Positions 1 to 7,700 of a DNA stretch of 18,211 nt are shown one piece after another. The notes under the pieces were generated by a model. That model did not search any database. It was not told the DNA's origin and was given only the letters and a program-made list of their open reading frames with translations. The DNA is from Parvularia atlantis (lineage: Eukaryota; Opisthokonta; Rotosphaerida): positions 1 through 18,211 of the forward strand of contig CALSCO010001867.1 in assembly GCA_943704415.1 (NCBI GenBank). Direction: 5' to 3'. How positions within the stretch are numbered: the stretch's first letter is position 1; each line of letters starts with the position of its first letter. A program made the position numbers and the translations under genes.

Positions 1-147
1 CCCCTCTGTTTGTCCCTGTCCGCCACGTCGTCGCTGCGTTAGATCCCCCTGTCCCCTCATCACATTTGGCACGTTGTTTGGCAAGATCTTCGCGGCTGCG
101 CACAGGATGTCTGCCGTCGTCCTCTTCGCTTCGGCGCCCTCGTAAGC
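1..147 (-). other. Tropomyosin 3' flank / probable 3' UTR
   Basis: This stretch lies downstream of the tropomyosin stop codon on the minus strand. I see no coding exon continuing the coiled coil and no clear second gene. It probably holds the 3' UTR and polyadenylation region. The neighbouring gene lies outside the window. Confidence 0.4.
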
Positions 148-355
148 TCAGACGTTCTCGATCTCGCGCAGCGTCGCCGCGAGCTCGGCCTTGGTCGCCT
201 TGAGGTCCTCCGCGAGCTTGTCGTTCTCGCCCTCAAGCATCGCGATCTTGTTGTTGGCCGAGCGGAGCTCGTGCTCCTGCTTCGACAGCGTCATCTCGAG
301 CTGCGACGCGCCGTCGCAGAATCAGCACGAGGCCAGCAGTTCGGCAACAGAAGCG

Positions 356-389
<34 letters not shown>

Positions 390-785
390 TTCCCCCCGGG
401 GCCCCCCAGCGTGCGCGTGCGCGTGCGCGCGTGGTCCGACCTCGCGCAGACGCTGCTCAAGCCCGCGGTCGGCCAGTTTGTCGTTCTCGGCCTCGAGCAT
501 CTGCATGCGGTTGGTCTGCGACTTGGTCTCCTGCTCGTGCTTGCTGAGCTGCAGCTCGAGCTGCGCGTGCGCCGTCGCGCGTGCGCGGGAAGGGGGGTTC
601 CCGGGCCAACCCACGAGCGAGACGAGCACGACAGAGGCGGCGGAGTCGGCTCGCGCCGGGCCAGACCAGGCACAGAGCGCGTGCAAACGCACGTCTTTCA
701 CACAATGCTCGGCGGCCTCGGCGCGCGCGAGCGCCGCGTCGACCTCCTGGCGCATCGAGTCGAGCTTGGCCTTGATCTTGTCCAT
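148..785 (-). CDS. Tropomyosin, short fungal type (3 exons, about 121 aa)
   Basis: Actin-filament-binding coiled coil, expected on actin cables and the contractile ring. The start (785) gives MDKIKAKLDSMRQE, and ARAEAAE follows, closely matching fungal tropomyosins such as fission-yeast Cdc8. Modelled exons are 785-693, 560-441 and 300-148. The introns are 692-561 (GTGCGT...GCGCAG) and 440-301 (GTCGGA...TCGCAG), both phase 0. The heptad pattern runs throughout, and the C-terminus (KAELAATLREIENV, stop at 148-150) aligns with the family's usual end. Exons 2 and 3 are homologous: LELQLSKHEQE and MLEAENDKLA in one, LEMTLSKQEHE and MLEGENDKLA in the other. The protein is about 121 residues, against about 161 in yeasts, as if one 40-residue actin period were missing. 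The donor of intron 2 is non-consensus. It is divergent from TIM54. Confidence 0.85.
359..388. repeat. (CAG)10 microsatellite, CTG on the tropomyosin sense strand
   Basis: Ten perfect CAG units lie inside tropomyosin intron 2, between its donor and the acceptor at 301-303. On the transcript strand this is (CUG)10. It is not coding in the splice model. Confidence 0.95.
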
Positions 786-904
786 CGTGCGGCGCGGGGC
801 TGGCGGGGCTAGCGGGGCTGGCGGGGCTGGGGGTGTGCGTGCGGTGAGCCGCGACGGCGCAACGATGTGGAGCGCGCACGGGAATCGATGAAACGACATT
901 CATC
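786..904. promoter_or_regulatory. Divergent promoter, tropomyosin / TIM54 (119 bp)
   Basis: Only 119 bp separate the two start codons (785 minus, 905 plus), so the region must hold both 5' UTRs and both core promoters. A short GGGGCTGGCGGGGCTAGC-like direct repeat of GC-rich units lies at about 797-830. I see no TATA box. Confidence 0.6.
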
Positions 905-2071
905 ATGGCGGCGGCTGCGGTGAGTAGTGTGACGGCGCCATTGCTTGACCGCGCGCTGACGCAGAGGCGGCGCGCGCAGCGACAGCTGTGGGCCAAGTGG
1001 GCGCCGCCGCGCTGGGCAGTCGTGCTCGGCTCGGGCGCGGCGCTGTACGGCGCAATCAAGACGTGGGACAACCAGCGGCTGGCGCAGGAGCGCGCGCTGC
1101 TGCTCGGCGAGGCCGGCAAGGTGCGCGCGCCGCGTGCAGTGTGTGCGAGGGGGCCTCACTGCGGGTGCGCAGCTCGGCCAGGAGCTGATGCCGCAGGACG
1201 GGCAGGCGCGGCGCCTGCTGATCGTGTTCAAGAACACGGAGAACCACCGCGCGCAGTTCCGGCGCTACATCAAGCCCGTGCTCGACGCCGCCGCGCTCGA
1301 CTACACCGTCATCAAGCCGCCCGCGGACGCGGACCTGACGACGTTTGTGCGCGACCTCAAGCTCATCTCGCCCGACTCGCTCGTGCCGGCCGAGGGTGTG
1401 CTCTTCATCGGCACGGGCATGTACCGCGCGGTGCGGTGCCCTTGCGCGGCGTGGTCGCGGCACTCACGACGAGGGCGCAGGCCATTGAGGGCATCGAGCA
1501 GCGCCTGGCCGCGCAGCCGGGCGACTCGTTCGTCGTCGGCTTTGCGCCACTGCGGCACCTGCGCGGCCTGCGGCGTATCTGGAGCCACTTTCAGCACGCG
1601 AGCTCGTTCAGGCACGCACTTTCTCGCGCCCCACCGTGCGCGCAGCCCGCTCACGGCCGGGCGCCCAGACAACTGGGCGAGTATGCGCTCGCCGTTGCCG
1701 AGGGCTACCGGCGGCCGATGGAGAAGCGCGACCTCGGCGAAGCCGAGCGCTGGGCCGACATCAAGGAGGACTACTTTGAGGTCAAGAAGAACGGCAAGCT
1801 CACGCCGAGGCCTGCGACCGACCACGAGCCGCTGCCGGTCAACGTCTACAGCCTCGCGCCCGATCGCGAGCGGTGGCGCGACGAGGCGGCCGCGCCGGCC
1901 AAGTGGCGCGAGAGCAGCGACAGGGACGACGACGACGAGCCCAAGCTGCGCCTGCCGACCGAGGACGAGGCCGAGGCCGAGCTCGCGCGCGAGGCGGCCG
2001 AGGCACCACCGCCGCTAACCGTGGGCGCGGCGCTGCCGCCCACGCTGTCTGTAAGCACAGGCCGGCCATGA
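905..2071 (+). CDS. TIM54: Mitochondrial inner-membrane translocase subunit Tim54
   Basis: Tim54 is a subunit of the TIM22 complex, which inserts carrier proteins into the mitochondrial inner membrane. The N-terminus has a basic stretch (RRRAQRQLWAKW) followed by one membrane segment at about residues 37-52. Then come family blocks: FRRYIKPVLDAAALDYTVIK, VLFIGTGMYR, the conserved LGEYALAVAEGYRRP and a W-rich acidic tail with VNVYSLAPDRERW. Exons are 905-1120, 1173-1430, 1481-1605 and 1669-2071. Introns are 1121-1172 and 1431-1480 (both GTGCG) and 1606-1668 (GTTCAG donor). The third is 63 nt with no in-frame stop, so it could be retained without disrupting the frame, and its donor is the least certain. 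The product is about 333 aa, shorter than the yeast protein. The stop lies 19 bp from the convergent phosphatase gene's stop. Confidence 0.85.
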   Translation: MAAAAVSSVTAPLLDRALTQRRRAQRQLWAKWAPPRWAVVLGSGAALYGAIKTWDNQRLAQERALLLGEAGKVRAPRAVCARGPHCGCAARPGADAAGRAGAAPADRVQEHGEPPRAVPALHQARARRRRARLHRHQAARGRGPDDVCARPQAHLARLARAGRGCALHRHGHVPRGAVPLRGVVAALTTRAQAIEGIEQRLAAQPGDSFVVGFAPLRHLRGLRRIWSHFQHASSFRHALSRAPPCAQPAHGRAPRQLGEYALAVAEGYRRPMEKRDLGEAERWADIKEDYFEVKKNGKLTPRPATDHEPLPVNVYSLAPDRERWRDEAAAPAKWRESSDRDDDDEPKLRLPTEDEAEAELAREAAEAPPPLTVGAALPPTLSVSTGRP

Positions 2072-2090
2072 ACAGCGCAACAAGGGGCTC
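2072..2090. other. 19-bp gap between convergent stop codons
   Basis: The TIM54 stop ends at 2071 and the phosphatase stop starts at 2091. No usable pair of 3' UTRs fits in 19 bp, so the two transcripts probably overlap in antisense within each other's coding ends. Confidence 0.7.
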
Positions 2091-3111
2091 TCACGCGAGC
2101 GTGCGAGCGTGCTTGCTGTGGCGGCGCTCGACCTGGATCACGTCAAGCTCGTCCACGGTCGCGCTGAGGATCTTGTCCTTCTCGGCGTCAGGCTGCAGCA
2201 GCAGCTGCGCGGCGAGCAGCGCGACGGCCTGCAGGTACACTGCGGTCGCGTTGGCGCGGCCCGCACGACCCTCCGCGCGGCACACGCACCGCCGTGCGCA
2301 AAGACGACCACCTGGCACGCGAAGCGCTCGTCCTGGTCGGCGATGAGGCGCGTCTCGATCGTCCCAAGCAGCTCGTGCAGGACGTGCAGCGCGTACACCT
2401 TAAACGCGGCCTGCCGTCGCGCGTCCGCATCGGCTCGCGCGTCTGCCGCCCGTCGAAGCGCGTGCGCGCACCTTGACCTCCGGGTCCGCGTAGTAGCGCT
2501 TGAGCGGGACGTGCCCGAGCAGCTGGAAGGCGGCCTCGGCGCGCGCCGTCGCCTGAGCAAAGTCCGGGCTGCTCGCCTTGAACTTGGCGCCGCTGCCGGG
2601 GTCTGTGGCACACGCGCGCACGCGTCGGCGGCCGGCAGCACGCGGCCGCGTCGGGCCGACGCACACAGCCGCTGCACGGGCATGACGGGCGCGCTGCCGA
2701 GGCGCGAGCAGCACTGCTCCACAAAGACGAGGCGCGCGGTCGTCTTGCAGCTGCGCGCGGCGTCAGGCCACGCCAGACGCGCGCACCCGCGCCCCGCACC
2801 GCACGGCGGTCGAGTGCAGGATGAACGAGACGTTGTCGAGCTTGCCAAAGAAGCGCGTGCCGGCGTCCTCGCACTGGCGCCGCCCCTCGTCGTGCAGATC
2901 GCGCTTCGCGTCCTCGTCTGACGCTGCGGTCGCGTTGGCCAGCCGGCGCACGCACGCAGCAGGCCGCGCGCGCACCGGGGCCACGCTTCAGCGCCTCGCC
3001 TTGCAGAAACGGCGCGCGCGCGTGGCGCACAAACAGAAGCTGCACCAGCGGCAGCCGCGACGTCACGCGCGACAGGCGCTCGTTGGTCTCTGCGCGGATC
3101 GCGTCTGTCAT
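2091..3111 (-). CDS. Histidine-phosphatase (phosphoglycerate-mutase-like) superfamily protein
   Basis: Six exons join to a 248-residue protein with the histidine phosphatase core. It has LLFVRHAR (probable phospho-acceptor H30, after R29), LHDEGRRQCEDAG (the usual 'LT..G..QA..LG' helix), HSTAVRCKTTA (second catalytic arginine, about R87) and VVVFAHG (second catalytic histidine, about H198). Exons are 3111-2976, 2923-2800, 2750-2665, 2602-2472, 2410-2290 and 2239-2091. All five introns (2975-2924, 2799-2751, 2664-2603, 2471-2411, 2289-2240) have GTGCG donors and consistent phases. The usual RHG is RHA here, as in SixA-like members. I cannot assign a substrate. Its ATG is only 31 bp past the stop of the upstream SREK1-like gene on the same strand, so its promoter must lie in that gene's last exon or the two are co-transcribed. 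Confidence 0.75.
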
Positions 3112-3142
3112 GTCGTCAACTCGACTGGCAACACAACTTTGC
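3112..3142 (-). other. 31-bp tandem spacer, SREK1-like stop to phosphatase start
   Basis: The stop of the SREK1-like gene (3143-3145) and the ATG of the phosphatase (3109-3111) are 31 nt apart on the same strand. This is too short for a normal polyadenylation site, promoter and 5' UTR in succession. Confidence 0.75.
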
Positions 3143-4731
3143 TCACTCGCGCCGCCGCCGCTCGCGCGACCGAGACCGCGAGCGCGAGCGTGAGCGCCGC
3201 CGGTGCCGGTCCCTGTCGCGGTCGCGCGAGCGGGAGCGCGATCGCGAGCGGCGTCTGGACGAGCGGTGCTCGCGGTCCCGATCTCGGTCGCGGTCCCGGT
3301 GACGCTCGCGCGAGGGCGAACGCGAGCGCTTCCGTGGCTGCGACGAGGGCTCGCCGCCAGAGGACGTCGCGGGCGCAGGGCTGACCGACTTGCCGTCGCC
3401 GCCGATGCCACCCGCGCTCGCCCCCGTGATCTTGCTCGCCAGCTTGGCCTGGGCCTCGCGCAGCTTGCGCAAGATGTCCTCCTGCTTCGGGTTGCTCACC
3501 TTGGCCACGCTCTTCGTGATCGTGTTCTTGGCGTGGCTCACTCTGGCGAGGACGGCACTGAGACCCCTGCATCGGCCCGCGCAGACACGCACCTCAGCCC
3601 ACGCCCGTGCACGAGCGTCCCACCGAGCGCAATCGCGTTGTTGGCGCTGGCCACGTCGGCAAACTCGACAAACGCGAAGCGCAGCGGCACGCCGCCGTCG
3701 AAGCCTGTACGGCGTGCGACAGCATGCCCGGGTGAGCACGCGGCCGGGCACGCGCAGCTGCGCACCGGCGGAGCGGTCATTGCCGGCGATCTTAATGAAG
3801 GCAATCGTTCCGCACTTGTTGAACGTGTTGAGCAGGTCGACCTCCTGCACGGCTGGTCGTGCGTGCGGGCGTTAGTGCTTCGCCACGTGCGCGGCGCGGG
3901 CGATGCGGCGCACTCGGCGCGATGTTGCCCACGTAGACCGTGCGCGCAATCTCGTCCATGCGCTGCTGCTCGTACGGCGGCAGTGGCATGCCTGGCGCGC
4001 GACTGCACTCAATGCTCTCCGCGCCCGCGCGATCTACGCGCGTTGCGCACCATGGATGCCGCTGGCCATGGGCGCGGCGACAGCTGCAACGGCGGCGACT
4101 GGGCGCGGCGACGTCAGGCGTCCGCCGAGCACGCCGAGCGCGCCGAGCACACAGCGCACCGGGCGATGTTGGCGCCACAGGCGACGAGACGAGCGTGCGC
4201 CCGAGCAGCGTCGGGTTGGCGACGGCGGCGGGCGGCACAACAGGCACGAGCGGCAGCATCACCGGCACCTGGCGCGCACGGTCAGCGGGCGCATTGAGGG
4301 AGCGCAGAGGGACGCCGCACGGTCGGCAGCAGCGGCAGCGGCGGCGGCGTGCGCGGGCTGGCGGGCTGCGGCACAGCGGCGAGCGGGAGGAGCAGCGGGA
4401 CGTCGTCGGGGATGGTCGTGTCGGTGCGCGCGACCTGCGCCGTGCGCGTGCGTCAGGCCGCGGCCGTGTGCAGGCTGCGGGCTGGCGGGCGCCGCGCCTT
4501 GATCCGCCGCTCGGCAAACTCGACGCCGTCGAGGAGCAGCGCCGCGTTGGCCTCGAGCGCGTCGGCAAACTGCAGCAGACACTCGCGCGCGGCGGGGCTG
4601 GTGCCGGCGGCCGGGCCGGTGCCGTGCAGCCACAGCAGGCGCCGCGGCGTGCCGACAAAGCCGAAGAACTGGCGCAGGCCGGTCTCGGGCAGCTGCGGCG
4701 CGATGTCGCTGACGCGCACAACCACGGCCAT
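3143..4731 (-). CDS. SREK1: SREK1-like splicing regulator (two RRMs, EK-type helix, RS domain)
   Basis: Nuclear RS-domain RNA-binding protein expected to modulate splice-site choice. RRM1 (about residues 4-80) has VVRVSDIAPQ and FGFVG, like SREK1 RRM1. A Pro/Ala/Val linker follows. RRM2 (about 185-265) has RNP2 TVYVGNI and RNP1 RFAFVEFAD, then GLRVSHAKNTITK, matching the human 'LKINHSNNAIVK' block. Then come ILRKLREAQAKLASKI, equivalent to the family's VREAQ helix, and an RS/RD/RE tail to the stop. The product is about 393 aa. Exons are 4731-4498, 4434-4321, 4268-4160, 4098-4051, 3991-3914, 3852-3766, 3704-3593 and 3542-3143. Introns are 50-63 nt. The first is modelled as GC-AG, the others as GTGCG. 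It is shorter than vertebrate SREK1. It shares a 66-bp promoter with INTS3. Confidence 0.85.
4435..4497 (-). other. GC-AG intron 1 of the SREK1-like gene
   Basis: There is no GT in the stretch where the frame must change. Donor AAG|GCGCGG, branch-like CCTGACG and acceptor GGCGCAG join ERRIK to VARTDTTIPDD. That junction matches the RRM1 end of SREK1 in length and phase. Confidence 0.75.
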
Positions 4732-4797
4732 GCCTGCGCTCGGTCCGGGGCTTGATGCTTATCGCCACGCCGCAGTCGCCAACAGACGCCGTGCACA
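4732..4797. promoter_or_regulatory. Divergent promoter, SREK1-like / INTS3 (66 bp)
   Basis: Only 66 bp separate the two start codons. The gap contains TGATGCTTATCGCC, which includes a GATAAG motif on the minus strand, but no TATA box. Both 5' UTRs must be extremely short unless transcription starts inside the opposite gene. Confidence 0.65.
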
Positions 4798-7700
4798 ATG
4801 GCGGCGAGCGGCTCGGCGGCTGGCGGCTTGGCGCGGCCGGCGTCGCGCCTCTTCGCCTTCAACGGGCTGGACGAGGAGGACAAAATGGACCGGGTGCGGC
4901 AGCGGCGGCGCTCGCCGTGTCGCACGCGCGACCCACAAGCTGACGGGACGGGGCACGCGCAGGACATGGCGCGCGCAGCAGCCGAGCTCGCGCCGCGCCT
5001 CGCGCCGCTGACCGAGAGCGAGCGCAACAACCTGCTGCAGAGCCAGGCGCGCGCGCGCGCGACACGCGCACTGCAGCGTGCTCAGCGGTCGCGCTGACGA
5101 CGGCGCACGCCGTACAGGCCGCGACTGGGCCCGAGCGCCTCAACGAGCTGCAGCTCGCGCTGCTGTACGTCGTGCTAACGGACGCGGCCCAGGCGCCCGC
5201 GGTGCGCAGTGGCCGGGCCGGCACTTGACGCGGCGGCTGGTGGGCTGAACGCGGCGCGGCAGCACGGCAAGTACATCGCCTACGTCACGCGCGACGGCTT
5301 CGCCTTTGTCGTGCAGCGCGTCAAGTACTTTCTCGGCTCAAAGTTCCCGCTGCTCCTGCGCACGGCCAAGGACCAGGTGCGGCGCGCGGTCTCGCCCGCG
5401 GCACACGGCGCTCACGGGGCAGCGCGGCCGCAGCTCGTCTGGCTATGCGGCATGCTGATCGAGCACGGCGCGAACGAGGCCGACCAGGTCGCGCTGGGCC
5501 TGCTCCGGCAGATCAAGGGCGGCGACCCCGGCGCCGACAACGTCGCCCTCGCGCAGCAGATGATGGAGCTGCTGACCAGGCACCGGTACGCGCATGTCGA
5601 CTGCGCCTGTCCTTGTGTGCGCGTGCACCTGACGGCGGCGCAGCGCATGGGTCGAAAAGTCGCCGCTGCTGGTCGCGTCAGTGTGGTACCACGCCACGCG
5701 GCTCGTGACCGAGCACGCCAAGGTGCCGGCGCTGCGCCAGCTTGAGATTGACCTCTCCGTGCGCCTCATCACGACGCGGGTGCGCCGGAAGCGCTTCCGG
5801 CCGCGCCGCTCACCTCGCCCTCCGACAGTTCCAGGAGTGCATGATGGTCGGGCGAGACCTCGTGCGGCTGTTGCAGGACGTGTCACGCCTGCCGGCCTTT
5901 CGCGGCGTGTGGGAGGCGCTCCTGGCCAACCCGACGTCGCTCAGCCCGAGCCTCACCGGCCTTACGCCGCTCCTGGCCACGCCCACGCCGAAGCGCTTTC
6001 TGGCGTCGCGCCTCACGCCGGCAATGGAGGAGCAGCTGCTGTTCATCATGGAGAACGTGCGCCCGCCACGCAACCGCACGCCCCGCACGCGCTGACGCGA
6101 GCGCGCCCCTAGGTCCGCATGGGCAACCAGAAGCGCTACCAGCAGTGGTTCATGGAGGAGTACCTGGCCGCGCCCGAGGCGGAGACCGTGCGCGCGCGAC
6201 AACGTGCTTGGGCGTCGTCGAGCTCTCTCACACGCGCGTGCTGCCCGTCCAGCTTATCTGCGACCTCGTTCGGTTCATCTGCTGCGTCTACCACCCGACC
6301 AACGCCGTCCTGGCGTCGGACCGCGTCCAGCGCTGGACCGTCATCGGCTGGCTGCTCAAGTGCACCAAGGCGCGTGCCGCGTGCCAGCGTCTGCCGTCGG
6401 CGCTCACCGTCGCGCGCGCACACCGCAGACCAACTACGTCGCCGCGTCGGTCAAGCTGTGCCTGTTCTACGACTGGATGTGCTTCAACCCGGCCGCCGAC
6501 AGCGTCATGAACATCGGTGCGCTACCGGCCAGCGCTGTGACTGCGCGCAGTGCCAACGGCCGTCGGCAGAGCCCGCGATGCTCGTCATGCAGCACTCGCT
6601 GCCGCGCTACCGCAATATCACCACGACGCTGCTCGACTTCCTCCTGCTCATCCGCAACGTCTTCCACGTGCCCCTGGCCGACACGCTCACGAACAACATC
6701 CACACGGCTGTGCACACGCTGCTGTCGAAGGGCGTCGTGAGGTGCGCAGGGCGGCATCGACCCGTTCGCGTTCGTCTCTCTCTCTCACACACGCGCGTGT
6801 CCAGCTCGCTCGCACCCACGTTCGCATCGGAGCACATCGACGCCGACCTGCGTGTGCGCGCCGCCGAGGTCTTCCAGCAGTTCCTGGGCGCACCGCCCGC
6901 GGGCGGGCTGGCTGCGGTGCGGCCGCGCCGTCGTCGTCGTCGTCGTCGTCGTCGTCATTGTCGTTGCGCCGCAGGCCTTTGTGCGCACATTGTCTGGCGA
7001 CGGCACCGGCCCGATCGGCGCCACGCCGGCCGACGACAGCGCCTCGGACAGCGAGACGATGGCACGCGGGCATGCATGCACACGGCCCTGCGTGGCAGCT
7101 GACGCTCGCCGCTTGAGCAGGACGCAGCTGTACGCAGCCTGCCGACGTCGTTGCCGCTCGCGGGCGCCATCCCGCAGCCGATCGCGCGCAAGCCCAGCGA
7201 GGATGCCGCCGGGCCCGACAGCAAGCCGACTGCGCGATTCACTGCGACGGCGGCGACGACGCTCGCCGTGGACCCGCGCAACACGTGCGACAATACCGAT
7301 CGTATGTGAACTAGCCCGCTGACCTCACACGCACGCAGCTCGGGTGTCGCATCGACGCAGCTGCTCGCGCCGCTCATGAACGCGCTCAAGGCTGAGATCG
7401 CACGGGCAGGCGTGGCCGCGTCCAACCCCGCGCCGCTGATCGACCGCTACCTCGACCTGGGCGGGCCCATCGCTGTTCTGGCCGCGTGGGCGGTGGCCGA
7501 CGAGGCCTCGCTGGACGTGGCGCGCTTCCTGCTCGCATGGCTCGTGTACAGCCCCGGCTGCCTGCCGGCAGTGCTGAATGTGTGCGCGCACACTCGCAGG
7601 TATTCGGACGAGTTCCGCTGGGACGCCGCGGCGTCGCTCGGCGGGCTCGGCGAGGGCCCGCTCGTCAGGCTGCTCCTCAGTCGGCTGTCGTCCGTCGCGG

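Noticed and set aside
191-673. Poly-Gln, poly-Ala or poly-Leu proteins around the CAG repeat
   Set aside because: These come from reading the triplet repeat in different frames. The repeat lies in tropomyosin intron 2.
3070-3150. Fusion of the SREK1-like gene to the phosphatase through a GTGAGC...GACAG intron
   Set aside because: The signals look plausible, but the donor is in phase 2 and the phosphatase frame needs phase 1, so the joined product would be out of frame.
2188-3411. A 407-codon open frame on the minus strand across the phosphatase and the SREK1-like last exon
   Set aside because: It reads through introns and an RS-coding exon out of frame, has an Arg/Ala-rich composition typical of GC-rich shadow frames, and shows no family motifs before the phosphatase ATG.
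3792-5030. A 412-codon minus-strand frame spanning the SREK1-like gene and its promoter
   Set aside because: It runs across the start codon, the 66-bp promoter and the INTS3 first exons, and joins introns and exons of different frames.
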